Shown one piece after another: positions 20,860 to 33,260 of a stretch of DNA of 64,000 bases. The stretch is from assembly GCA_051453625.1 (NCBI GenBank), contig JBOZIK010000001.1, positions 167,300,814-167,364,813 of the forward strand, in the 5' to 3' direction. Each line of letters starts with the position of its first letter. The stretch's first letter is position 1. A program made the position numbers and the translations under genes. Below the pieces are notes generated by a model. It made no database searches, had not been told where the DNA came from, and saw nothing but the letters and a program-made list of their open reading frames with translations. This DNA comes from Welwitschia mirabilis. Its lineage: Eukaryota; Gnetophyta; Gnetopsida; Welwitschiales.

Positions 20860-22600
20860 TGGAAGAACATGTGTATAAGTGTATTCTCTATTAAGCTTGT
20901 TTAATTTAAATTGGTTCTTCTTCATTTTTCTTCTCATTATTTTGACTTCAACATTACTTAGTTGAATGATCTCTTTACTTTTTTCATTGTCTTCTTTAAT
21001 GGTATCTCCCTCTTCTTCATTATCTTTATCACTATTATTGACTATATCTTACTCTTCTTTATTGAACTCTTTATTGTTTTGTTAAGGATTATTTTCATTT
21101 TCTAAGTTGAAAGATTCATCAAAATGATGATTAAAAAGATCATTAAAAAAAAGTACTCATTGTTTTCATTATTTCATGAAATATTTTCTAATATTTCCTA
21201 AGTTGACTCTTCTTCCTCTCTGTTAAATAATTCTATTAATTATAAACTATAATCCTTATTTTTTATTGTTGAAGTGCTATTACTAACTATCGTTAAGGAC
21301 TGTCATCTGAACGATAATAGTGGATAACTCCCTTTATTATGTAAATTCTTCATTGATTTTGTTTTATTACTTAAATTATCCTTTATTCTCATATGTAGAA
21401 CTTATTTTAAAGGTTAAACTCCTTCGTCCTTATCATAAAGTAAGTTAAATTTAGGAATATGATTTAATATATTAATATCATTATCATCATCTTCTTCCTT
21501 ACCATTCTCATCATCTTATTGCATCTCATTATTTTCTAATACTTTAGAATCAGAAGGAGAAATACGATCATTATCATCATCATGGATTAAAGAATTTTTA
21601 GATTTTTTATGAGAATTATTTTATTTCATCTTTATTTTCTAATAGGATTTGAATAGGGTTATAACCTAGATCATCATCTAATAAATACTCATCTTCATTC
21701 TTCTCATTAAATAATGGAGTTGAATCATAATTTTCCTACTTTTTTTATTCATCTTTTAATAAGTTTGACGTTGTAGGTTGATCCATACTTTCCTTTTTTA
21801 TGTTGGAGTAAGAATTATTATTGCTTGTTATTTATAAGTTCTCTTCATGTTTCTCAAGGTGGCATGCAGTAGGATAGGTTTATTATTAAAAGAATATTGA
21901 GATTGTTAAATTTGTAATATATTTTGTTGAAACATTTTAATTAAAGTTGCTAAGTTTTTATTGGTATTTTCTTTCCTCTTTTTCATTTTTTTAAGCATTT
22001 TGTTCACTGAGTTATTTCTTTTTTTATAGTAACCTTGTGGTAGATGAATCTTTTTCTTAATAATAATGGATGAGAGATGGTTCCTATTTATAATAGCTCA
22101 TAGAAGATGGTCTTTATTCATAATAATCCATAGAACATGATTGGGATTAACTAAAATGATTATAGGATGTTTTACTAGTTGAGGTAGATACATTGTTATT
22201 CTTAGTTTCATATGAATCTTGAAAAGAAGAAGTGGAAAAATAAGAAGGTTAAAAAGAGAAAAGATTTCTTGTCTTAACATTATTTGAAGTTCTCTAGAGT
22301 TATTTTTGAAATATTTCTCTAAGTGTTTTATTTCCGTTATTCTTAGAATTTTTATGATTTCTCCTCCTTTCTTCAGCTTCCATTTCAGTCAATATTTATT
22401 AAAGTGGTTTTTTTATCATTATTCTTAGAAGTGAATGGAAAGGATGAATAAGAATAATTCTTGGTTTTAAGTTGTAGATCATCATTAGGATATAAGTTAA
22501 AATATTTTTGTCTTTCATGTCTTCTTCTAGTAATTATCTCTTTTATTGTAATGTTTACATTTGCATTAGAGGTTTCTATCATGTTTTTAAGTAATGCTAC
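20860..22600 (-). pseudogene. gag-like, acidic coding remnant of element B
   Basis: Minus-strand reading gives long, strongly acidic text at 21000-21700 (for example DDDLGYNPIQILL), a coiled-coil-like, Lys/Gln-rich part near 21900-22000 (NLATLIKMFQQNILQI), and at 22385-22582 an open stretch with NANVNITIKEIITRRRHERQ and NDDLQLKTKN. The last two motifs match NANVTLKDLIANKKYE and NDDVKLRNLN of element C and the gag start of element A. Gag identity therefore rests on homology to those copies. The acidic middle is not a usual gag feature. Confidence 0.6.
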
Positions 22601-23270
22601 TTATTAATAAAGTAGGGAATAAAGCAATTTTTCCAATTGTTCTTTGATTTGGTTCTAGAATTACAAAATTAAAAAACATTTCCTTCAAAATCTTAGAAAT
22701 TACATACTTGGGGTGTGCATATCTATATTTTATTTATCATTAAGTAAGTTTTGTCTAATAATTTTCTTGATTAAGATTCCTTTCCTAAGATGTTTTAGCT
22801 TTTTACTAAATTTTATCATGTTTTTGCATGCTTAAAAAAATATCTATCTATTTTTCATCTCAGTCATCATTTTGACATTATATTAGATGATCAAAAACAA
22901 AAAACAAAAATAGACAAAATAGAAAATAGAATCACTGAAAATTAGAACAAAAACATACTATTAGTCATTGTATTATGCTGTCTAGATGATAGAGGAGATG
23001 ATATCAACTTATTTTTTAGTGAAAAACTAAGAACAAAACTACAAAAAAAATGATAAAAAACTCTAACCCTAGGCCATCATCCACCTGTGTCATCTAGATG
23101 ATATACAGGATGACAGATTTGAAAAGCATGGAATGAAAAATGAAAAACATAAAAAAATGTTAAAAAAACTATGGTATTTACACTAAAAATACAATGCTAC
23201 TATAAATAAATACCTAAATTGAAATTCAAAGCACTTATCTAGGTAATGATAATTCTCAAACTCCTTACAG
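22601..23270 (-). other. leader of element B with TCATC/GATGA boxes
   Basis: This is non-coding. It contains TCTAGATGATAGAGGAGATG at 22981 and TCATCTAGATGATATACAGG near 23098. The second matches the leader of element C near 62750 in the same relative place. Confidence 0.55.
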
Positions 23271-23272
23271 CC

Positions 23273-23291
23273 TTTCTTGAAAATGGTACTA
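23273..23291 (-). promoter_or_regulatory. primer binding site of element B
   Basis: The minus strand reads TAGTACCATTTTCAAGAAAG, related to TGGCGCCGTTGCCGGGGA. It is preceded by the LTR ending CACAACATCT. Confidence 0.65.
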
Positions 23292-24830
23292 AGATGTTGT
23301 GATGTGTATTTATGAAAATATTATGTCCTTAATCAAATCCTGTGAATCACAAATATATGCACAAATACAACATACTAATATAAATGAGAGTTAACTCAAA
23401 TGTTATAATCTGTCAAAGGCACTAGGCTCTAAGCTAAAGAATTGATTTAAGCGACATATTTTTAGATTTTTAATTTAATTTTCAAAAAGAAAATCAACAA
23501 TGCAAGGAAATAGACACACTTTTGTAATNNNNNNNNNNNNNNNNNNNNNNNNNNNNNNNNNNNNNNNNNNNNNNNNNNNNNNNNNNNNNNNNNNNNNNNN
23601 NNNNNNNNNNNNNNNNNNNNNNNNNNNNNNNNNNNNNNNNNNNNNNNNNNNNNNNNNNNNNNNNNNNNNNNNNNNNNNNNNNNNNNNNNNNNNNNNNNNN
23701 NNNNNNNNNNNNNNNNNNNNNNNNNNNNNNNNNNNNNNNNNNNNNNNNNNNNNNNNNNNNNNNNNNNNNNNNNNNNNNNNNNNNNNNNNNNNNNNNNNNN
23801 NNNNNNNNNNNNNNNNNNNNNNNNNNNNNNNNNNNNNNNNNNNNNNNNNNNNNNNNNNNNNNNNNNNNNNNNNNNNNNNNNNNNNNNNNNNNNNNNNNNN
23901 NNNNNNNNNNNNNNNNNNNNNNNNNNNNNNNNNNNNNNNNNNNNNNNNNNNNNNNNNNNNNNNNNNNNNNNNNNNNNNNNNNNNNNNNNNNNNNNNNNNN
24001 NNNNNNNNNNNNNNNNNNNNNNNNNNNNNNNNNNNNNNNNNNNNNNNNNNNNNNNNNNNNNNNNNNNNNNNNNNNNNNNNNNNNNNNNNNNNNNNNNNNN
24101 NNNNCAACCTAGGCTATCAAACATATTAAATAGAATATAAAAAAATGCAATGATTAATTTAAAAAATTTAAAATTTAATGTAAATTTTTAAACTAATAAT
24201 TTCAAACTTGACAAAACTTTCTCTTAATGACCTATATCATAAATAAAGCTGTCATGGAATCATAAGCAATATAAATCATAAGGGATATGAACATGAATAA
24301 AACTAAAAGAAGATTTCCATTAAAAGTTAAACCAGCATCCTGTTACAAAGTAGCAACACCTCAATAAAGGAGACACAACCAAACACCAAGAAAGGCTCCT
24401 CTCTATAACTAATGAATGGACCTCCAGCCCTTCCATCTCCTATTATTAGAATTTTTTGTGTAATAAAGATAATTGAAGTTAAGGATAAAGATAGTTTTTA
24501 TTAGTAATAATAGAATCAAAAATAATAAATATAACAGATGCAATTAAGAATCAAATAGCACACATAAAGTGCATTACACATTACATAAGTTTGATAAAGT
24601 TTGATACATTAACTAAAATTAGGTTTAATCCTTTTACTCATATGGATGAGGGTGGAGATGATGCCATGTTAAGAGTGTTTTATACCTAGCCTTCATATTG
24701 GTCCAGTTAGCATGCAAGTGGTATCGTCTAATTGACTATATGAATGATGGAGGGGACGATATACTTTTTCAAGATCTTTGATTAAGTGAATTTAGCCTTA
24801 TAGAGCATTAATTCCTCCTTAAAGATGAAG
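23292..24830 (-). repeat. 5' LTR of element B
   Basis: Two stretches match the LTR of element C in reverse complement. One is the end CATCACAACATCT. The other is a block around 24340-24420 (GGAGCCTTTCTTGGTGTT and GTTGCTACTTTGTAACAG), which parallels 61860-61910. A 576-base N run lies at 23529-24104. A TATA box is at 24677. The outer end near 24830 is an estimate. Confidence 0.65.
24677..24686 (-). promoter_or_regulatory. TATA box of element B LTR
   Basis: The minus strand reads GGTATAAAAC. Within 90 bp upstream lies an imperfect inverted pair, ATCGTCCCCTCC and TTAGACGAT (24726-24762). Confidence 0.45.
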
Positions 24831-25012
24831 TATTAAATTAATCCAAAGTACCTCCAAATGTGCTAGTAATTGTGCATTTTCATGATTTTCTTCTTAACTA
24901 TTAATAATCATCATTTTCTACTTAAACCTACCTAAATGTCCTATAAAACTGCTTAAAATACTCTATCAAAAACATACAATTTGACATTGCAATACTATAG
25001 TACTTGAAAAGA

Positions 25013-25735
25013 TTAGGAAGTGGTGAGTTTGCATTAATTTGAGGAAGCTTAATGGTGTCATCAAGAAAGATCATTATCCTTGTCATTTCTAGTTCAAATT
25101 ATTGATAGGGTTCAAGGCCCTATATATTATGGACTTTTTGATGGATATAGTGATTATAATCAAGTATGCATAGCTAATTAAGATTAAGCTAAGACAACTT
25201 TCAACTCTCCTTTTGGTACCTTTTCCTTTAGAAGAATGCCCTTCAATTTATGTAATGAACATAAAACCTTTTAAAGAGCCATGATGAACATATTTTTAAA
25301 CATGATTAAGAATCAATAAAAATATATTCATGGATGAATTTTCTATTTTTAGGGATTCTTTTGAGAAAACCTTAGATAAATTTGAAGAAGCCTTAACCAA
25401 TAGAGAGTGACCTTCATTGTATTTGGGAAAAGAGTTACTTCTTAGTGAGGAATGTAATAGTCTTATGTTACCACATTTCTAGTAGTAGTCTTCAAATGAA
25501 TCCTACTAAAACAAACCCTATAATAAACCTTCCTCCTCCAACTAATGTAAAACAAGTAATAACTTTTCTTAGTCATGGTAGTTTTTATCAAAGACTCATT
25601 AAGGACTATGCTAAAATCTACAAACCTCTTTATTTTATCTTCATGCTAAATTTGTTTGGAATGATTATTGTTAAGATGGCTTTAAAATATTATAGACAAA
25701 ATCACTTTAGCACCTATTGTAGAAGGACCTAATTG
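25013..25735 (+). pseudogene. reverse transcriptase of Athila-like element E
   Basis: The reading starts inside RT: INLRKLNGVIKKDHYP, then a degraded active-site region (frame shifts around 25120-25420). A clean 95-codon stretch from 25445 contains HISSSSLQMNPTKTNPI, INLPPPTNVKQVITFLSHG and LIKDYAKIYKPLY. This combination is typical of plant Ty3/gypsy RT and connection regions, with Athila-type wording. No gag or protease of E was found upstream; sequence to the left belongs to element B. Confidence 0.85.
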
Positions 25736-26430
25736 AAATAAAGACTTTGAAATTATGTGTAATGAAAGTAATATTGTTGTAGGTGGTGTGTTATAACAAA
25801 AACATGAGAAGCATCACAAAGTTATTTGATAGATTTATAAAACCCTTTCATGAGTTTAACTTAATTATACCACCACTTAAAAAAAGTTTGTTTTTATCAT
25901 CTTTTATGTTAACAAACTTCAATACTATCTTCTTAGTTTTCATGCTAATGTCTATTTGATCATGCTATTAATGACTAAGAAGATTCTTGTGCAAGATTAT
26001 TAGATGGATTTTGTTAATACAATAATTCAAATTAACCATCATTGATAAATAAGAAAAACATAATTGTATTATTGATCATTTATTTAGAATCATTTATAAA
26101 CAACATCCCCTACATTTCTCTTCATACCTTCCTATCCAAGATAATTTTTCAGATGATAACCTTTTTCCATTATATATTTTATTTCATCTCTTTGAAATGC
26201 CCTACTCTATGGTATACTAATATTGTTAATTATCTAATTAACTCAAAAACTCTACAACTTTGGATTCATAATCCAAGAAAATATTTTATTTATAGAATAG
26301 AAGACTATGAGTGATGTGAATCATACCTCTATTAAAAATTAAATCTCAAATCATTCATAAAGTATGCTAGAATGGAAACAATTTGATATTCTTATCCTTT
26401 ATCATGATGGTTTCTTTGAAGATCATTTAA
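25736..26430 (+). pseudogene. RNase H region of element E
   Basis: KDFEIMCNESNIVVGGVL opens an RT_RNaseH domain (normally with the catalytic Asp where Glu-Ser-Asn now stands), followed by QKHEKHHKVI and a LNYTTT-KK segment. After 26000 the reading is patchy through 26430, with KNIIVLLIIYLESFINN in an open stretch from 26042 aligned to the usual IADHLSR region. Many stops. Confidence 0.72.
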
Positions 26431-27480
26431 TGGCCAAGAGACTTGTATGAAAAACCTTTATGCTAAATTCTATTAGCCTACTTTTTTTTAAGATTCATTT
26501 GAGTTTATAAAAAAATGTGATGCTTGTCAATGTTTTATTAGACTTTTTAAATCTCAAGACATGCCCCTCCAACCTATCTTAGAATGTAAACTATTGATTA
26601 TTTGGTTATAAACTTCATAGACCCTTACACCATCTTCTTATAATAAGAATTACATCTTAGTGGTTGTGAATTATGTAATCAAATGGATATAGGTCATTTC
26701 TAAAATTTCAAATGATGCTAAAACCATATATTCTTTGCTTAGATCTAATATTTTTCATAGATTTAGTTTCCCTAGAATTTTGATTAGTGACTAAGGAACT
26801 CATTTTTTAAACAAAATTCTTAGGAAAATCCTTATTTCTATAAGAATTAAGCATTAAATAGCCAATGCTTATCATTTTCAAAATAATGGTCAAACTGAGA
26901 ATGTTAATAAGGAAATAAATAAAATTCTTCAAAGACTAATCTTTTAAAATAAGAAGTCTTAAAATTTTAATCTTCATGATGTATGTGGACTTAGTATACT
27001 ACTTGGCATAATTCACTTGATTTTTCACTTTATGAACTTGTGTATGATAAATCTTGTATTCTTCTCATTGATGTATCCTATAACTCCTATAAAATAATCT
27101 ATTAACTTAATGTCATTAGAGGGTAGTCTAACTTCAACACCAATCTATTAACTTAATGTCATGAGAGGCTAGTCTAACTTTAACACCTTGATAAGAGATA
27201 AAATCATGCGATTCATAGATAACTTATCAAAAAATATCAAGCCAAATTTTATCATGACAAAATTTTTATTAGTAAATCTTTTTAAATTGGTCAGTTCATT
27301 TTCTTATTCAATATTCACATGCATGTTATTCATAATAAATTAACTTTTAAATAGCTAGATCCTTATCGGATAGTTAAAGTGAATCCTAGTTATGCTATTG
27401 AGATTTCCAACTTAAATACTCATGAAAGGTTAAAAGTAAATGGATAATGGTTGAAGTTATATCAATCACCCAATGGTTTT
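26431..27480 (+). pseudogene. integrase of element E
   Basis: A zinc-finger remnant (KKCDACQCF-type text near 26510) is followed by the rve core: DFMGPF-like NFIDPYTIF, NYILVVVNYVIKWI near 26650, FPRILISD-GTHF near 26780 and ANAYHFQNNGQTENVNKEIN near 26870. A C-terminal LKVNG segment lies at 27430. The rve core aspartates remain recognisable. A 46-bp duplication occurs at 27096-27187. Confidence 0.82.
27096..27187. repeat. 46-bp tandem duplication in element E integrase
   Basis: AATCTATTAACTTAATGTCA begins at 27096 and 27142. The two copies differ at only a few sites (TTAGAGGGT versus GAGAGGCT), so the duplication is younger than much of the surrounding decay. Confidence 0.85.
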
Positions 27481-28533
27481 TATTATATCATGAATATGAT
27501 TAAAGCAACTAACTTAGACAATCCTCTTACCTAATAGAAATGTCTTCCCTTTACTATCATCTAAATAATTTCTTATCTGGATTCTTTAATTAAGTCATCT
27601 TATTATTTGATCATTTACTAACTTGATTTGGTGTTAGATTTGATATAAGTTTTCATGAAAGTAATTCTTTAATTTAGGTATTTAGAATGATAAAGACTAG
27701 TTTTTAGCTAATCTAAGAAATTTTCATATCTATATACTTCAATGTCTATGATAATTTTTACTTAAATACTAGTTATGTTATATTAGATGCTAATTTGTAA
27801 CTTTGTACTTAGTTAATTTTTTATTTTAATTATCAATAAATATTTTAAAAAGAGGATCATAGCCAATTAAAAAGAAAAAACAGAAAGGAAAAGAAGATAA
27901 AATTCCTATAATGTCCTACTGTAAGCATAGGTGGGTAAATTTGCAGTATGATATGATAGCTATGAAAACACTACTAAAGAGTTACTTGACCATGATCTAT
28001 TTTTCAACTTTCCGATTCTTACTCTTTTGATAGTGGTTGCACTTTGCTTATCATGATGAATGATGTTCTTTAATGATTTATTAACTTAATTCCTATAACT
28101 CTAGAGCAATGATTTTATAATCATGATAAAACATATTGATCATTGAATGATAAATTAGCACAATTCATTGTTTTTGGTTGTAGATGATTTGATTGAGTTT
28201 ATCTCTAACATTAAATTAATGTTTTATAAATACATCATTTAATATTATTATAATCATTTTAACTATCACATAAGGCTTATTTTTGCTTAGCACTTGATCA
28301 TGCATATTTAATATTAAATAGTTTTATGATGAAAACCATTGAGTCTAGTTTAGTTACTATTTAGGGTAAAGTAATTAATATTCATTATGTACCTTTATGT
28401 TTATTTGTATTTTTCATTTTTTTGAGTCTCTTTACTTGAAAATAGCAAAGCTGTTTTCACATTTTACTCCAATTTTAATAGGACCTATACCTTTTTATCT
28501 TATCATTATCTTATGTTATTCGGCCTTTACTTG
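27481..28533 (+). other. 3' region of element E, no gene seen
   Basis: Downstream of integrase I see no domain. The sentence TAGCTATGAAAACA...AAAGAGTTACTTGACCATGA at 27957-28002 recurs at 37465-37510 in similar context, marking a 3' untranslated block shared by two gypsy copies. Confidence 0.45.
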
Positions 28534-28538
28534 ACCAT
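28534..28538. repeat. target site duplication ACCAT of element M (left)
   Basis: ACCAT precedes the LTR start TGGTTATA and recurs exactly at 35477-35481. Confidence 0.9.
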
Positions 28539-29887
28539 TGGTTATACTTTTATAGTGATTCAAATTTAAACTAAGTTAAAGACTTAGTTATCACTCTTTC
28601 ACAGGGATAATTAGAATTGGCTAAACAAAAATTACATAACCTTACTAACATATAAGTTACAAATTAAAGAAAAGAAAAGAAAAGAAAGGAAAAGAAAAGA
28701 AAAGCAAGATGGAGTTGAGAAATGTTTTAAAACTTTAGATGAAAAGTGGAAGGCAAGTAAGCTTTAAGTATTGCCCAATTCATCCTCTTATAAATCGTCA
28801 CTTAACTGTATGTAGCACTAACCTAAAATAAACTTCAGATATTAAGTGTAAAAGCTCAAATTATAGTGACATAATCTCATTTATCATTTGAGTATTGGTG
28901 AATTCTACAATCAATGATTCCATATCCTTATAATAAAAATGACAAGTATGAACTAACTATGCCCAAGATCTATGAAATTCTTAAGACTATAAACTAATTA
29001 ACTAATCAAATTCACTTGGTTAATCAAAGTAAAACTTGGTAGTACATTATTTCTTAAGTATTATCAATACAAAATGAAATAAAACTAATAATCAAAAGGA
29101 AATAACTCTTTAGTTTTGAATCAAGTAAATGCACATTACATGAAAGATGAAAGGAAGAAAAAAGAACTCTTTAAGCTCCTTGAAAACAAGCTCACTCCTT
29201 AAAGACGTACTCAGAAGACCCTTGTGCTTTGATGCTCCAAAGACTCCATGGCTTGCCAAAATGAAGGATGCTAATAATGAAGGATTCAAGGCCCTTTTAT
29301 AGGTGATCATGGAGGTGGGGGTGGGAAGAGAAGTTACATAATGATAACATTAAATAGGATAATTTATCATCTTTTTCATCAGGTAGAGGTTCTTATGATG
29401 TGGCCAACACTTGGCTCCTACATGCTGATGCTTTTATCAACTACTATTATTGACATGTATCTCCACTGTTATCCTACTCAGCCTTATCAAATATCACTAT
29501 TGTAATTATTATCATCACTACCACATGTCATCAAGAATGGAGAAAATTTACATGATGAAGTTTGGTTAAGTCCATAACTCCAATTGACTAGATTTTTCAT
29601 GACATTTTAGGAATGTGAAATGAAAGTGATTTTCCATTATAAACTACTGATGTTGGTAGTTCTGGCCAATGGAGCCAGTGTTTTATGTTGGATTATATTC
29701 ATATTTTATAGAGTTCTTCAAAATGTGATAATTATCCAAAAAATTTATTAAAAAACTATAAATCCAAAATTAATATTAAAACCAATATAAGACATGTTTT
29801 AATGATAAAATCAATTATATTAATGTCTTTCATTAGGGTGAATTAGTTATTTAACTTAATCCTAATGTCAATTTTTACATTCTAACA
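28539..29887 (-). repeat. 3' LTR of element M
   Basis: It matches 34125-35476 end to end. It starts (minus strand) TGTTAGAATGTAAAAATTGA and ends TATAACCA. It contains a TATA box at 29294 and a purine tract of AAAGA/AAAAG units at 28671-28708. Confidence 0.92.
29294..29301 (-). promoter_or_regulatory. TATA box of element M 3' LTR
   Basis: The minus strand reads CCTATAAAAGGGCC. The 5' LTR partner is at 34868-34875 (CTATAAAAGAGCC). Confidence 0.6.
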
Positions 29888-32040
29888 CATCCGGTAACTA
29901 GATTTTTGTTAGTGCCTTAGCAAAAGTTGATAATAACATGTTTAAACATAGAAAAGTTATTTAAACCAAAGCACTAAAGTGTGTGAATGATATAACTTTA
30001 AAAAATTTTTATGACTAATCTTAAAAATTAAGGCATCAAAATGAAAAATGTGATAAGAAATGAATTCCATAAGTCCCAACCAAAATTAAATTTTATCCTC
30101 AAAGCGATATGATGAAAAGTATTAAAATTATTTTAAGAACATAATTTTAAAAAGATCATGATGAGTCATTTTAATGAAAATGATGCAACTGAGGAAAAAT
30201 CTAACTAATACAAAACAACCATTTTATTTATTCCTAAAAATTCTAAGTAAAAATAAAGTTGAACCTTAAAACGTTTATTTTTATGACATGGGGGTAAGAT
30301 GGAATGAATGATGAAGATGGACTTAACCTTTGAATAATGAATAAAGGAGTAAAATAATTTAAGTTAATGGCCTTTATTATATTTTGGTATTTTTAATGGA
30401 CTAGATATCAAATAAGCATAGTTTTAATTATATAACTTATAAAAATTTAAGAAATCATAGAGAATCCAAAGTATGAAAGTTAAAAGACAATAGAACATAA
30501 AAGACTTTAATTATCACCTTTGATTTCCCTTATTTTTGGTTTCCACCAATGCATATGTTCTTTAGTTTAAGCCTTTAAATCACATTAAGCATCTAGTATT
30601 ATGACATTTTCCTCCAACAGATTAAGCATGTTAATCTATGAGGGATTCAATGCTATATTACCAGCAAGCATCTATATCCCCAATATAGTTGAACATGTCA
30701 TAAAATATATTGTTAGAGCTACATTGCTAGCAAGCGTTCATAGCCCTAATGTAGTTAACTAAACCCAATTAAGTAACTAATGATATGTGCTTTTAAATAA
30801 GATATATTTTATTTTCTTTTTCGCATCTTATCATATTCATTTTTCTAAATGCACATTAAAGGGGTCATTGGGTCATTAACCTAGTTAAGATAAATCTTGT
30901 CCCCATCAAAAGCTTTAGACTTAAGGAACATACAGAAAGGTAAATCCCACCTTTTTAACTAAGTTTTAATAAAATAAAAACCCTTAAGTGAATATTCTCT
31001 TAACCATTATACTCAAAATAAGCATAACTCTTCCTTATACACCTATAAGTGAAATTAATAGTAATCAGTACTTAAGTGATAAAGAGATTATTTTATTATT
31101 GATTTTTTGTTTAAGGATCCTTAACCTGGATATATAAGTCTCAAAAACTCATAGATAAATGGCCTAAGTAAATGGTTTGTTGGCTTAGTTGGGTTACTAG
31201 GGAATGGAAGGGATGAATGAAAAGGCTTAAGAGGATGAAATGAAATTCATAAGTGAAAGGCTTTAACATAATGATTGTAAAAATGGTATTGTTTACAAGG
31301 TTTAAGGTGAGAGAGAACATCAAGCATACATGTTTTTAAATCTTTTATTTTTCTCCAAAGTAAATCTATCCTAAAAGAAAACTCTAACCTAAAAGCTAAA
31401 AATTATCTAAGGTAATATGTGCATGAAGGCTCATGAGTGTGGACATAACCATCAAATGATTGAAAACTTTGTTAACTGTTTTGTATTAAGAGGAAATCCA
31501 AGTAAATTTCTATGCAAGGATTTATGAATTTAAAAACAACATTAGTTCAAGTAGAAAGGTTTATGTAATTAATATTAGTAATAGTCAATCCTTTATCTTG
31601 TTTATGTTTGATAAACAACTCTTGTAAAACATCATTTTGGGGAAAATATAAAAATAAATTAAAACAGTCATGGTTTTTAAAAGTGGGTTTCAATTCTATA
31701 GAAGTTTTATATTATTTACTAAGTCTTGGGTCTTTCTTAATAAAATATGAAGATAAAAAAATTGGCTGATGAAATTATTAATAAAGAGATGAGGATGGAT
31801 AATGTAATAGTTCTTTGCTACTGTCTTTTTTCCTTAATATGGAATCCTTTAAGTGATAATGGTTGGAAGTCAATACCCTCATTATTTTATGTCACTTAGT
31901 AACTCATCCTTTGTAGGACTTTTCAAAGATATATCCCTCCTCACATGGTTGTTCATCTTCTAATTCATTCTTTGACATGTATAACCCTATTTTAAAGTAT
32001 AGATTTATTATAGATAATTAATCATGGAGTAGTATGTTTC
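29888..32040 (-). other. element M interior, 3' part, no gene
   Basis: There is no domain on either strand. It contains a 43-bp direct duplication, 67 bp apart, at 30651-30693 and 30718-30760 (GCTATATTACCAGCAAGCAT versus GCTACATTGCTAGCAAGCGT). The LTR-proximal end lacks a clear polypurine tract (minus strand CTAGTTACCGGATG before TGTTAG). Confidence 0.5.
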
Positions 32041-32717
32041 NNNNNNNNNNNNNNNNNNNNNNNNNNNNNNNNNNNNNNNNNNNNNNNNNNNNNNNNNNNN
32101 NNNNNNNNNNNNNNNNNNNNNNNNNNNNNNNNNNNNNNNNNNNNNNNNNNNNNNNNNNNNNNNNNNNNNNNNNNNNNNNNNNNNNNNNNNNNNNNNNNNN
32201 NNNNNNNNNNNNNNNNNNNNNNNNNNNNNNNNNNNNNNNNNNNNNNNNNNNNNNNNNNNNNNNNNNNNNNNNNNNNNNNNNNNNNNNNNNNNNNNNNNNN
32301 NNNNNNNNNNNNNNNNNNNNNNNNNNNNNNNNNNNNNNNNNNNNNNNNNNNNNNNNNNNNNNNNNNNNNNNNNNNNNNNNNNNNNNNNNNNNNNNNNNNN
32401 NNNNNNNNNNNNNNNNNNNNNNNNNNNNNNNNNNNNNNNNNNNNNNNNNNNNNNNNNNNNNNNNNNNNNNNNNNNNNNNNNNNNNNNNNNNNNNNNNNNN
32501 NNNNNNNNNNNNNNNNNNNNNNNNNNNNNNNNNNNNNNNNNNNNNNNNNNNNNNNNNNNNNNNNNNNNNNNNNNNNNNNNNNNNNNNNNNNNNNNNNNNN
32601 NNNNNNNNNNNNNNNNNNNNNNNNNNNNNNNNNNNNNNNNNNNNNNNNNNNNNNNNNNNNNNNNNNNNNNNNNNNNNNNNNNNNNNNNNNNNNNNNNNNN
32701 NNNNNNNNNNNNNNNNN

Positions 32718-33260
32718 TTCCTAATGAATGTGGTTTGAGTATTATTGGTTTTACCATTAGTTATTCTCTTGAAAACTTTTAAGGCTTGAAGGAAGATCTT
32801 ATTTTTGTTGGTTAAGGATTCCCAAGATTTGAGCATTAGTTTGAGTAATTTATTGAAGGACTTGAATTTGGATTTGAACACTTTGCTGAAGATTACCTAG
32901 GAAAGAGAAGTATTATTAGAAAATTCTTTCATGGGTATTGTTAATTTTATTTTTAGTCTCCATGAATGTTTTCACTCTCCCTTCAAATGAGGTGAATAAA
33001 GGTTCTTATTAAATGAGAAAATATGAATGATAAGGATCAAATGGATAAAGTTCATACGATGTAATGAAAAGTACGAAATCAAACTCTTATTGGAAGTAAG
33101 GTTTTTCAAATTTAAGATAGGAATATTAATTGGTATGTGGAGGGTATTGGCTGAATAAATATGGAGAGGAGGATGAAGGATAAGGATTGTGGTATTTAGC
33201 TTGGATGAAGTCCCTTAAAGTTTCTTAGGTTAAATGTAATCAACTACAATTTTAAGATGA
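32718..33260 (-). pseudogene. possible gag remnant in element M
   Basis: On the minus strand, 33100-33220 reads a Pro/Tyr/Ser-rich stretch and 32720-32881 a Lys/Leu/Asn-rich, coiled-coil-like one (FNKLLKLMLKSWESL). The gag C-terminal part of Athila-like elements has this type of composition, but no zinc knuckle or retrotrans_gag core was seen. The N run follows. Weak call. Confidence 0.3.

Noticed and set aside
20594-20937. Open frames of alternating Cys-Val or Thr-His around 20.6-20.9 kb
   Set aside because: They are translations of the (TG)n microsatellite and the N run, not proteins.
23462-24129. Long open frames across the N runs (also at 9357, 32008, 51445, 60797 and similar)
   Set aside because: They are open only because N contains no stop; they carry no real residues.
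29888-29910. Polypurine tract for element M next to its 3' LTR
   Set aside because: The expected position reads CTAGTTACCGGATG on the minus strand, which is not purine-rich enough to call.
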